Source: DSAR01 sp034437315
GTDB lineage: Bacteria > Chloroflexota > Anaerolineae > B4-G1
Direction of reading: 5' to 3'
NCBI GenBank assembly: GCA_034437315.1
Contig: DAOTUC010000015.1
Location: forward strand, 1 to 6,854
DNA: 6,854 nt
Shown: positions 1 to 6,266 of the stretch, piece after piece
How positions within the stretch are numbered: the first letter of the stretch is position 1
Layout of the letters: each line of letters begins with the position of its first letter
Made by a program: the position numbers and the translations under genes
Notes under the pieces: generated by a model
Database searches by the model: none
What the model saw: the letters and a program-made list of their open reading frames with translations, nothing else
Told to the model about the DNA's origin: nothing

Positions 1-1110
1 GCGCAGTCGAGCGATCACGCCATCAATGGCGGCCGCCCACATCAGCGCTGCACCGGCGGCCGTCACGTAAAGGTAGCGGGGCGCGAGCGCGAACCACGCC
101 GCCTCCATCGTCACGATAGGCGGCAGGGCGAACAGCGCGAACCATAGCGCGCCCAGCGCAAAACCGCCCCGGTGATGCCGCAACCCGGCCCAGGCCAATA
201 GGGCCAGCGTCGGCAGGGCGACCAGCCACAAACCGGCCTCGGCGCTGACGCCGAGAACAGCGCTCAAGCGCTGCCCCAGCGGGGCGGTGGGATAAATCAA
301 GCCCTGGACGAGATAACCGATGTTGCGCCACAGGTCAAGCGGCGTGAGACCGAAACCGACGACGCCGGCCCCTCGCTGTTGACGCCAGAGCGCCAGCGTC
401 AAGGGCAACACGCCGAGGAAGGCCAACGCCCACCATCCAGAGGCGGCGGTCTCACGGCGGGGCCAACGCGCCGTGAGCTGCCCGATCCCCTCGACCAACA
501 CCACCAACGCGCCCAGCAGCAGGCCAACTTCGTAAGTCAGCGGGGCCATGAGCGCCAGCAACAGGGCCAGGAGCGCCCAGCGCGCGCCGCCCTCCCGCCG
601 TCCCCGGTCGTAGGCTAGCAGGGCCCCGGCGGCCATAGCGCTGACCAGCGGGTTGTACACCGCGCCCGGCCAGGCGACCGCCTGTCGGGCGAAGGGAAAA
701 GCGGCGAAAAGGGCCGTGGCGACGATAGATGGGAGCGCGTCTATCGCCCGCGACCGGGGGCGGATCCAGGCGGCGGTCAGCAGGCCGGTGAGCCAGGCAG
801 CGACAAAATGGGCTGCCAGGTTGAGCGCGTGCAGGCCCGGTGGATGGAGGCCGCCGACCAGCGCGCCCCACACCCGCCACAGACTATACCACAGGGGGCG
901 ATAGTAGCCGTATGGGCTGGGGCTGCTCCACAATTGCCGCCAGGAAATCGATGTCAGCCACGGTATCTGGAGCAGGTCGTCGGAGAAAAGCGGTAGGCGC
1001 ATCGTGTCGCCGTACAGCCCCAGGGTGAACGCCAGGGCCACAATCCCGGTGGCGAGCGCCGGGCGGGTCAGTAGACGCAATAAACGCTTGATTGGGCTTG
1101 ATGATTTCAT
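1..1110 (-). CDS. GT-C-like polytopic membrane protein, C-terminus cut by window edge
   Basis: An ATG at 1110 opens an uninterrupted frame of 370 codons that leaves the window at base 1. The protein is very hydrophobic, with many Leu/Ala-rich membrane segments (first about residues 17-33, then for example 93-115, 129-145, 177-207, 226-243, 293-310 and 316-334). After the first membrane segment comes FSDDLLQIPWL (42-52), an acidic pair in the first outside loop, as is usual for GT-C fold enzymes that use polyprenyl-phosphate sugars. YYRPLWYSLW (69-78) and APRYLYV (343-349) also resemble such proteins in Chloroflexota. The likely role is transfer of a sugar from a lipid carrier at the membrane, but donor and acceptor cannot be read from the sequence. 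No clear Shine-Dalgarno precedes the ATG. It is divergent from the hydrolase at 1267. That it is a multi-pass membrane protein is near certain; the glycosyltransferase assignment is moderately supported. Confidence 0.75.
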   Translation of the reverse strand, partial: MKSSSPIKRLLRLLTRPALATGIVALAFTLGLYGDTMRLPLFSDDLLQIPWLTSISWRQLWSSPSPYGYYRPLWYSLWRVWGALVGGLHPPGLHALNLAAHFVAAWLTGLLTAAWIRPRSRAIDALPSIVATALFAAFPFARQAVAWPGAVYNPLVSAMAAGALLAYDRGRREGGARWALLALLLALMAPLTYEVGLLLGALVVLVEGIGQLTARWPRRETAASGWWALAFLGVLPLTLALWRQQRGAGVVGFGLTPLDLWRNIGYLVQGLIYPTAPLGQRLSAVLGVSAEAGLWLVALPTLALLAWAGLRHHRGGFALGALWFALFALPPIVTMEAAWFALAPRYLYVTAAGAALMWAAAIDGVIARLR

Positions 1111-1203
1111 TACGGGCTAGTTTATCACAGCAACGGGAGAGCGCAAGGGGAGGCTGAGCAGTCGAAAGGTTTTTCAGTCAACCAGCGATATCTCCACAAC
1201 TCA

Positions 1204-1233
1204 TTTCCCGCCTATGATGCAATCGTGTATAAT
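1204..1233 (+). promoter_or_regulatory. Probable promoter of the alpha/beta hydrolase
   Basis: A perfect TATAAT -10 box lies at 1228-1233. The best -35 at acceptable spacing is poor (TTTCCC at 1204-1209, 18 bp spacer). A start near 1240 would give a short leader of about 27 nt before the ATG at 1267. The -10 box lies inside the in-frame upstream extension beginning with GTG at 1225, which argues for the downstream start codon. Confidence 0.45.
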
Positions 1234-1255
1234 AGCGGTAGAATCAGAACAAAAA

Positions 1256-1261
1256 AAGGAG
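1256..1261 (+). promoter_or_regulatory. Shine-Dalgarno AAGGAG deciding the hydrolase start
   Basis: AAGGAG sits 5 nt upstream of the ATG at 1267, after a run of A residues. It fixes the start at MEHNEG rather than at the in-frame GTG at 1225. Confidence 0.75.
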
Positions 1262-1266
1262 CGGCG

Positions 1267-2106
1267 ATGGAACACAATGAAGGGACATTCGAAGGAGCTG
1301 GCGGATTGCAACTCTATCACCAGTGTTGGAGGCCGGAGGGTGGAGAACGGGCGACGTTGGCGCTCGTCCACGGATTTGGCGAGCACAGCGGGCGTTATGG
1401 TAACGTCGTCGATCACTTCGCGCCCCGGGGGTACGCGATCCACGCTTTTGATCTGCGGGGGCATGGGCGCTCGCCGGGGGCGCGGGGATACGTCGAGCGG
1501 TGGGACACGTTCCGAGACGATGTGCGCGCTTTCCTGGCGTTAGTGCGCGGTCACGCGCCGGAAGCGCCGCTGTTCCTGCTGGGGCACAGTATGGGCGGCC
1601 TGATCGTCCTGGAATACGTTCTGCGCGATCCCAACGGCCTGGCGGGCGTGGTGGCCTCGGGGCCGTTGTTGGCCCAGGCGGGCGTCTCGCCAATCTTGAT
1701 GATGGTGAGCACGCTCCTATCCGCCGTCTGGCCGCGCCTCACGCTTGACGTGGGGTTGGAGGCGACCGCCCTCTCACGCGACGAGGCGGTCGTCCAGGCC
1801 TACGTCAACGATCCGCTGGTGCATGGACAGGGAACGCCCCGGCTGGGCGAGGAGATCAAGCGGGCCTACGAATGGACGCAGGCCCACGCCGCCGAGATGC
1901 GCATCCCGTGCCTGATCCTCCACGGCAGCGCCGACCGCTTAGCTCCTCCGGAGGCCAGCCGCGTCTTCTACGAACACGTGACGTTCGAGGACAAAGCGCG
2001 CCGGGTCTACGAGGGATACTATCACGAGGTCTTCAACGACCTCGGACACGAGCGAGTCCTATCTGACGTCGAGCAATGGATAGCAGCGCATCGCCTGGTC
2101 AACTGA
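1267..2106 (+). CDS. Alpha/beta hydrolase, monoacylglycerol lipase type
   Basis: The 279-residue protein has the full set of marks of the hydrolase_4/monoacylglycerol lipase group. HGFGEHSGRY (35-44) forms the oxyanion region, DLRGHGRSPG (62-71) follows, GHSMGG (106-111) carries nucleophile Ser108, HGSADRLAPP (219-228) carries acid Asp223, and YHEVFND (252-258) carries His253. The segment between about 135 and 200 would be the cap over the active site. Family members cleave monoacylglycerols or lysophospholipids, and the length is typical. No signal peptide or membrane segment is present, so it is probably cytoplasmic. ATG 1267 was chosen because AAGGAG lies 5 nt upstream and the -10 box lies further upstream. 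It is a single-gene unit, convergent with the DarA-like genes and only 14 bp from them. Its exact substrate is not determined. Confidence 0.9.
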   Translation: MEHNEGTFEGAGGLQLYHQCWRPEGGERATLALVHGFGEHSGRYGNVVDHFAPRGYAIHAFDLRGHGRSPGARGYVERWDTFRDDVRAFLALVRGHAPEAPLFLLGHSMGGLIVLEYVLRDPNGLAGVVASGPLLAQAGVSPILMMVSTLLSAVWPRLTLDVGLEATALSRDEAVVQAYVNDPLVHGQGTPRLGEEIKRAYEWTQAHAAEMRIPCLILHGSADRLAPPEASRVFYEHVTFEDKARRVYEGYYHEVFNDLGHERVLSDVEQWIAAHRLVN

Positions 2107-2120
2107 ACGGGCAGCGGTTC

Positions 2121-2384
2121 TCAGATTTGCTCGAAGTGCGGCGTGTTCACGACGAAGATGGTCGCTCGGTGTTGATTTGGTTCGGCGGGGCTGCACGTTT
2201 CTCGCAGCGCGTCGATGACCGGTTCTACGTGTTGCGCTTCCACCCCGATGAGGAGCGTGACGTTGCCCCGTCGCAAGAAGCCCCCCGTGCTGGCGATTCG
2301 CGTCACCCGGTAATGACGATTAACGAGGGCGTCTGTCACGAGATTGGCGTCTTTATCACTGACAATGGCGATGACCAGTTTCAT
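2121..2384 (-). CDS. DarA/PstA-like PII-type cyclic-di-AMP receptor (DUF970), short form
   Basis: The 87-residue protein starts MKLVIAIVSDKD and carries TGGFLRRGN (33-41), matching the TGGFLRxGN segment of DarA/PstA, trimeric PII-like proteins that bind cyclic di-AMP at subunit interfaces. It ends ATIFVVNTPHFEQI, like the last strand of the family. It is shorter than the roughly 110-residue Firmicutes proteins. The missing part is the long loop before the final strand, reduced here to about ten residues after RETC (61-64). A strong AGGAGG at 2391-2396, 6 nt from the ATG, supports the start. It follows a paralogue by 107 nt on the same strand and ends 14 bp from the convergent hydrolase, with no obvious terminator between them. 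The ligand-binding motif looks intact, but the downstream partner of these proteins is generally unknown. Confidence 0.85.
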   Translation of the reverse strand: MKLVIAIVSDKDANLVTDALVNRHYRVTRIASTGGFLRRGNVTLLIGVEAQHVEPVIDALRETCSPAEPNQHRATIFVVNTPHFEQI

Positions 2385-2412
2385 TTAGCCCCTCCTAACC
2401 TGGATGAGCCAG

Positions 2413-2468
2413 AACCAATAAAGGATGTCGATGGAAAATTCTTGCTCGCTGTGAGGATTCTATTGGTT
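2413..2468. repeat. Inverted repeat AACCAATA / TATTGGTT in the gap between the DarA-like genes
   Basis: AACCAATA (2413-2420) and TATTGGTT (2461-2468) are perfect 8-bp inverted copies separated by 40 bp. They lie between the two DarA-like genes, upstream of the AGGAGG of the second. They could pair in the intercistronic RNA or form a spaced operator. No U-run follows, so a terminator is unlikely. Confidence 0.5.
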
Positions 2469-2491
2469 AGGCCCGATACGTAACCGCAAGA

Positions 2492-2836
2492 TCACACCTG
2501 CTCAAACCGTTCGACTTCCAGTACGTAAATTGTCGCTCCGCCAACTTCAGTCTCAATCATCATCGGCTGAATTTCCAGCAACGGCGCCTCGACGTGAGCC
2601 GGGATAAACTGTTGTCTCGTGCGGCAACAATCGCGAATGTGTTCCAGCAAATGAAGCAACCGGGTGTGGTTAAAGCCAATCATCAAGGAGACGGTCGCCC
2701 CGTACAGAATACCCCCGCTGGAATCGATCTCGGTGACGTAAAAGCCTTCCTGAATCAACTGGTCGATCAACGGACCGGCCTGGGCGCTGGCGACTGTGAC
2801 AATGACGAGTTGATTGACGTGGTTATATGGGGACAT
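2492..2836 (-). CDS. DarA-like PII-type paralogue with altered ligand motif
   Basis: The 114-residue protein is collinear with DarA/PstA (DUF970). It has a VNQLVIVTVAS first strand (7-17), SSGGILYGATVS (39-50) at the place of TGGFLRxGNTT, then CCRTRQQF (70-77), a long loop, and a family-typical end, VGGATIYVLEVERFEQV (98-114). Its length is normal for the family. The ligand motif keeps the GG pair but replaces Phe, Leu-Arg and Asn, which in the family lie at the cyclic-di-AMP pocket. It may bind another ligand, bind weakly, or act as partner of the neighbouring short copy. An AAGGAG (2841-2846) lies 4 nt from the ATG. It is the first gene of a probable two-gene unit. Family membership is firm; function is inferred. 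Confidence 0.8.
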   Translation of the reverse strand: MSPYNHVNQLVIVTVASAQAGPLIDQLIQEGFYVTEIDSSGGILYGATVSLMIGFNHTRLLHLLEHIRDCCRTRQQFIPAHVEAPLLEIQPMMIETEVGGATIYVLEVERFEQV

Positions 2837-2856
2837 AGCTCTCCTTAATCAAGCTC

Positions 2857-2884
2857 ATTTTACCAGATTTTGTGGGCGATGCAA
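2857..2884 (-). promoter_or_regulatory. Extended -10 promoter for the DarA-like pair
   Basis: Read on the minus strand, a TTGCAT -35 (2879-2884) is followed after 16 bp by TAAAAT (2857-2862), preceded by TGG to give an extended -10 (TGn). Transcription would start near 2850, just upstream of the AAGGAG of the first DarA-like gene. This separates the pair from the glycosylation operon upstream. Confidence 0.5.
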
Positions 2885-2900
2885 TCAGAGACGGCTTTTG

Positions 2901-2927
2901 AAAATAGTTCGTGGGAACTCCCTCGAA
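2901..2927 (-). terminator. Weak terminator-like hairpin after the GT-C gene
   Basis: On the minus strand, TTCG and GGG pair with CCC and CGAA around one A-A mismatch (2908-2927, loop AGTT). CTATTTT follows (2901-2907). It starts 8 nt after the stop codon at 2936. The stem is short, so termination may be partial. Confidence 0.4.
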
Positions 2928-2935
2928 ATCTCGCG

Positions 2936-5185
2936 TCACTCTTTCGCGTCGCTCGTGACCTCCAATGGAATCGCGTCGTTCAGCAAGCGGTTTCCGGCAT
3001 CGTCATAGGCCGGTAGACGGACGCCGTCGCCCAAACGATACAGTCCCACTTGTAGATGGGCGTCGATCGGCAGATCGTCTGTCAGCGCTATGACGTGCGG
3101 ATCGATCAGCATCTCGCCCGACCTCCAATAGGAGGTAGGATAATCGTTGTTCAGCGGCGGGCCGTCCCCCTGGGCGATCAAGTTCCCTGTTCCGTCGAGC
3201 AAGTGGGCGAACACCACGTAATCCTCCGCCAGCGGCGCGATGACTCGCCAATAGAGTGTGACCGTCAACGGATCGCCAGCTCGCGGCAAAGGATCGGGGA
3301 GCGTGTATCCCGCCAGCGCGACCCGATCGTCCAGCGTGACCGCTTGATGGCCTGTCATAGGATGGGCCATTTCATCCTCGGATGCCGGCGGGGGCTTCAG
3401 TCGAAGCGCCGCCGGGGTCGACACACTGCCCAGCAACTCGTCGCCGTCCATCACCCGGACCGTCGCGTGACAGATCGCCGGGACGTTTTCATCCTCACCG
3501 ATCGCTAGGCCATACGCATCCTGTACGATATCGCCGGGCCGCCACAGATCCGGCGGGTAGATCTCGCCGGCTGGCGTCATATCCCGTTGCCCGATCAATC
3601 GCCCGCCTAACGTCCACACCTGGACCACTGCGCGCAGGTCGTCCGGCGGCGGGGCGAGGGCCTCCCAATAGAGCGTCACGTTCACCGTGTCTCCCTGCCG
3701 GACCTCGTCGGGGGAGACCTCCACGCCCAGCAGTTGCACGTCGCCGAACGTCTCGTTCACAGGGAAGGCGGTTTCTGCGATCTCGTCCACCGACGCGACC
3801 AGCGGGAGCGCGTAACGCGGCGCGATGGCGAAGAAGGGCGTGGCGGTGCTGAGGGCTAACAAGCCGATTCCGACCGCCGCCAGCACGGGCGTCGCCCGAT
3901 CAGTTGCACACTCAGTTGCACACTCAATGGCTTGCTCAATCCCTAGCGCCAACAGCAACGAGAACGCCGCGATGCCTGGGAACAGCAGCCGGCCCTCGTC
4001 CGAGGGGGTCGTCAGCATATATTTGACCAGGCTGGCGAAGAGCATCACAAACCACGCCCCGACCAACAACATCCCCTCCGTCGATAACGCGCTCTGGCCC
4101 GCCGCTCGTTCGTGTGCGCCCGCCATCACCCGCCTGATCGTTCGCAGCCATCCGGCGACGGCGACGAGCGCCAGCAGGCCGAAGCCCCGGAAGACCCAAA
4201 CGGGGAACAGCCCATCGTAAGGCGACCAGTAAGACGTTGCCACGCGCCTGAACTGGCGTATCAGTTCGAGCGGGCCGATGGTCGATTCGGCGATGTCGAT
4301 CAGCCACACGTTCCAGGCCAAAGGGTCGCCGTAGAGCGCCCAGTTGCGCACGTACCACCACGCGCCGATCAGGGCGGCCATGCCAAAGATGAGCGCCCCG
4401 TGGATGAGGAGCGCGCTCAGATTCCGTTCACGATACCACGCCAGGGCCAGCGCCAACCCCGCCAGTCCCACCAGGGCCAGCGCGCTCATCTTGCTGAGCA
4501 GGGCCAGACCCAGGAGCGCGCCGAGCATAGCCGTCGATGGAAGATCGCGCGCGCCGCGCACAAAGCGAACGAGGCGCCACAACACCAGCGTGCACAGGCA
4601 AGCGGCGCAGGCGTCATTGTTCACCACGCTACTGATGAAGATGAAATGGGGATTGAAGGCGGTGAGCGTCGCCGTCGCCAGCGCCAGGGTGAGGCGGTGT
4701 GGCGCGATCTCGCGGGCCAGGTGGTAGGCCCCCACGACGGTCCCCATCCCCCAGGCCGCCGTCAGCGCCCGCACGAGATGAATCGCCAGCACGCTGCCCC
4801 GGTAGGGAAAGCGCTCGTGGGGGGTGTGGATGAAGACGTTGGGCGTCCGGCTATCGGAACCGGCGGTCACCGCCGGATGCGCGACGTTGAAGCGCACGTA
4901 GTCGGGGAAATCTGCGGTGTCCATCACACCGACGAGCGGCGCCATCAGGAGGTAGTACAGCGGCGGCTGCCCGGCCTCGCGCAACCACATATCCTTTCCC
5001 TCGGTAGGTTGCACGGGCAGCGCGCGCTCGGTCGCCAGCACACGAATGAAGGAGAAGTGCCACAGTTCGTCCGGCGCTTCAAATAGGGGGACGACGACGC
5101 TGTAAACGACGCCTAGCGCGCCGAAACAGGCCAGGACAACGAGTAGAACCCGCCGGGCACGGCGTTGAACTGAAGGCGGCCTCAT
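2936..5185 (-). CDS. GT-C family membrane glycosyltransferase (GT39/DUF2142-like) with tandem C-terminal beta domains
   Basis: The 749-residue protein has an N-terminal membrane half with roughly eleven to thirteen segments (about 11-31 to 433-456). A soluble C-terminal half starts near 478. FEAPDELWHF (35-44), with acidic residues in the first outer loop, YVRNWALYGDP (278-288) and PSDEGRLLFP (394-403) are typical of GT39/DUF2142-like enzymes that take sugar from polyprenyl-phosphate. The C-terminal half holds two related beta-sandwich modules (about 478-590 and 612-745), each with the QGD/AGD-x-x-x-VTLYW pattern. The start at 5185 is preferred because its ATG overlaps the stop of the upstream GT2 gene (ATGA), implying translational coupling. 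An in-frame ATG at 5305 would add 40 residues of low-complexity sequence lying over GT2 codons. Acceptor and sugar are unknown; the likely site is the outer face of the membrane. Confidence 0.85.
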   Translation of the reverse strand: MRPPSVQRRARRVLLVVLACFGALGVVYSVVVPLFEAPDELWHFSFIRVLATERALPVQPTEGKDMWLREAGQPPLYYLLMAPLVGVMDTADFPDYVRFNVAHPAVTAGSDSRTPNVFIHTPHERFPYRGSVLAIHLVRALTAAWGMGTVVGAYHLAREIAPHRLTLALATATLTAFNPHFIFISSVVNNDACAACLCTLVLWRLVRFVRGARDLPSTAMLGALLGLALLSKMSALALVGLAGLALALAWYRERNLSALLIHGALIFGMAALIGAWWYVRNWALYGDPLAWNVWLIDIAESTIGPLELIRQFRRVATSYWSPYDGLFPVWVFRGFGLLALVAVAGWLRTIRRVMAGAHERAAGQSALSTEGMLLVGAWFVMLFASLVKYMLTTPSDEGRLLFPGIAAFSLLLALGIEQAIECATECATDRATPVLAAVGIGLLALSTATPFFAIAPRYALPLVASVDEIAETAFPVNETFGDVQLLGVEVSPDEVRQGDTVNVTLYWEALAPPPDDLRAVVQVWTLGGRLIGQRDMTPAGEIYPPDLWRPGDIVQDAYGLAIGEDENVPAICHATVRVMDGDELLGSVSTPAALRLKPPPASEDEMAHPMTGHQAVTLDDRVALAGYTLPDPLPRAGDPLTVTLYWRVIAPLAEDYVVFAHLLDGTGNLIAQGDGPPLNNDYPTSYWRSGEMLIDPHVIALTDDLPIDAHLQVGLYRLGDGVRLPAYDDAGNRLLNDAIPLEVTSDAKE
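3901..3936. repeat. 12-bp tandem duplication inside the GT-C gene
   Basis: CAGTTGCACACT occurs twice in direct succession (3901-3912 and 3913-3924), followed by a weaker related unit (3925-3936, 7 of 12 bases). It keeps frame and encodes the repeated tetrapeptide ECAT-ECAT (residues 421-428) in a hydrophilic loop between two membrane segments. Confidence 0.8.
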
Positions 5186-5973
5186 CCCGAATCTCGCAAC
5201 AATTCCGCCTGGTGGTAACGGCTGATGATGTCGCGCAACTGTTGGCTGAACTGGCCTACCTTGATCAGCCGCCACTTGTGACCGAGGTATTTGACCAGCG
5301 TCCACAGCGTGGCGAAACCGTAGACCACGCTGCGCCGGAAGTTGACCGACGAAGCCTCATCAAAATAACGGGTCGGCACGCCAATCTCGCCAATGCGGAA
5401 TCCAAAAGCCACCGCTTGGGCGATGACTTCGCTGTCGAATACGAAATCGTCGGAATTGAGGAGAAAGGGGATCGTCTCCAATACCTCCCGGCGGTAGGCC
5501 CGGAAGCCGGTATGGGTCTCCGAGAGGCGCAATCCCAGCGCCAGGTTCTCGCACATCGTCAGGAAACGGTTGGCGACGATCTTGTAGAGCGGCATGCCGC
5601 CGGCGCGCACTTGTCCACCCAGGAAACGGGAACCGAGCATCATATCCGCCTCATCTCGCTGCAACGGCGCGATCAGGTCCGGCACCAACGTCGAATCATA
5701 CTGGTAATCGGGATGCAACATCACGACGATGTCGGCCCCGTCCTTGAGGGCTTCCAGGTAACAGGTCTTCTGATTGCCTCCGTAACCCCGGTTCTGAATG
5801 TGGACCACTGTCTTGAGGCCTAAGCGGCGGGCGATTTCTACTGTATCGTCCTGGCTAACGTCGTCTACCAGGATGATTCGGTCGACCACGTCCATCGGCA
5901 AATCGCGGTAGGTCTGTTCCAGGGTCTGGGCGGCGTTATAGGCCGGCATGATGACAATGACTCTTTCTTTCAT
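5182..5973 (-). CDS. Family 2 glycosyltransferase, polyprenyl-phosphate sugar synthase type
   Basis: This 263-residue GT-A fold protein starts MKERVIVIMPAYNAAQTL, the usual nucleotide-binding first strand. It has LVDDVSQDDT (35-44), NRGYGGNQKT (61-70), a metal-site-like HPDYQYD (87-93), GSRFLGG (114-120), THTGFRAYRREVL (153-165) and DFVFDSEVIAQA (176-187). This order matches dolichol-phosphate-mannose or glucose synthase-like GT2 enzymes, which move a sugar from a nucleotide donor to polyprenyl-phosphate. No C-terminal membrane segments are present, so it is probably a soluble or membrane-associated cytoplasmic enzyme. It is the first gene of the operon, and its stop overlaps the start of the GT-C gene by ATGA. 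That pairing supports supply of a lipid-linked sugar to the neighbour. The sequence before the ATG has no strong Shine-Dalgarno. Sugar specificity is unknown. Confidence 0.9.
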   Translation of the reverse strand: MKERVIVIMPAYNAAQTLEQTYRDLPMDVVDRIILVDDVSQDDTVEIARRLGLKTVVHIQNRGYGGNQKTCYLEALKDGADIVVMLHPDYQYDSTLVPDLIAPLQRDEADMMLGSRFLGGQVRAGGMPLYKIVANRFLTMCENLALGLRLSETHTGFRAYRREVLETIPFLLNSDDFVFDSEVIAQAVAFGFRIGEIGVPTRYFDEASSVNFRRSVVYGFATLWTLVKYLGHKWRLIKVGQFSQQLRDIISRYHQAELLRDSG

Positions 5974-6123
5974 CTATTTCACTCTTTCCAACCAAGCTAG
6001 CGTTTTCCACTTGATCTTAACTGAGCGACACAATCGCTGGTGGGCCTGGCAAGAACGCCATAATCCGGCATCCTGATAGGGCAAAATCCAAAGTGCGTCT
6101 TGTCCAACCACCCCTAACCCAAC
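5974..6123 (-). promoter_or_regulatory. About 150-nt untranslated leader of the glycosylation operon
   Basis: If transcription starts about 7 nt after the -10 box at 6130-6135, the GT2 mRNA carries roughly 150 nt before its ATG. It holds two small hairpins, TGGC-N6-GCCA (6047-6060) and AGCGA-TTGTG-TCGCT (6024-6038). No convincing terminator or known riboswitch was recognised. An open frame crosses it and stops directly at the ATG, but it also crosses the promoter and is not convincing as a gene. Confidence 0.5.
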
Positions 6124-6129
6124 GTGTCC

Positions 6130-6158
6130 ATTATAAATGCACATGATTTGGCTGTCAA
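6130..6158 (-). promoter_or_regulatory. Consensus sigma-70-type promoter of the GT2/GT-C operon
   Basis: On the minus strand TTGACA (6153-6158) and TATAAT (6130-6135) are separated by exactly 17 bp, a complete match to both consensus hexamers. It points to the GT2 gene, with a predicted start near 6123. Confidence 0.8.
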
Positions 6159-6164
6159 TTATGT

Positions 6165-6178
6165 CTGTAAGTTTACAG
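6165..6178. promoter_or_regulatory. Perfect palindrome CTGTAA-GT-TTACAG, possible operator
   Basis: This 14-bp dyad lies 6 bp upstream of the -35 of the minus-strand promoter and about 53 bp upstream of the cooT -35. Perfect symmetry between two divergent promoters fits a dimeric regulator site. No candidate regulator gene is in the window. Confidence 0.45.
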
Positions 6179-6231
6179 GGGCATTTTACCGACCAGGCCC
6201 AACGGTCCAACCCATCAATTGACAGGTAACA

Positions 6232-6260
6232 TTGACACGCTGCACAATCTATGGTATATT
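6232..6260 (+). promoter_or_regulatory. Near-consensus promoter of the cooT transcript
   Basis: TTGACA (6232-6237) and TATATT (6255-6260) are separated by 17 bp. Transcription is expected at about 6266-6268, the first base of the first leader hairpin. A second TTGACA (6219-6224) lies 13 bp upstream, so the -35 element is duplicated. Confidence 0.8.
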
Positions 6261-6266
6261 ACGCCC

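Larger units (their letters stand above)
1111..1266. other. Divergent intergenic region, 156 bp
   Basis: This stretch separates the minus-strand GT-C-like gene from the plus-strand hydrolase and is clearly less GC-rich than the flanking genes. It must hold the promoters of both. On the plus strand there is a consensus -10 at 1228-1233. On the minus strand a TTGACT-like hexamer and a GATAAAC box are present, but not at a convincing spacing. No small gene or strong hairpin was seen. Confidence 0.6.

Noticed and set aside
452..880. 142-codon open frame on the minus strand
   Set aside because: It is a shifted frame inside the GT-C-like gene 1-1110. The true frame is continuous and hydrophobic.
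2076..2483. 135-codon open frame on the plus strand
   Set aside because: It overlaps the hydrolase end and lies antisense to the short DarA-like gene; no recognisable domain.
4112..5086. 324-codon open frame on the plus strand
   Set aside because: It is antisense to the well-supported GT-C gene and is rich in Arg, Gln, His and Pro, typical of a shadow frame in GC-rich DNA.
5186..5305. Start of the 749-residue GT-C protein at ATG 5305
   Set aside because: The extra 40 residues overlap GT2 codons and look like shadow sequence. The ATG at 5185 makes an ATGA overlap and directly precedes the first membrane segment.
5212..5823. 203-codon open frame on the plus strand
   Set aside because: It is antisense to the GT2 gene, whose motifs are all present on the other strand.
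5974..6210. 78-codon open frame on the minus strand ending directly before the GT2 start
   Set aside because: It runs across the consensus promoter, so its first third would not be transcribed from it. The composition is odd and no family is recognised.
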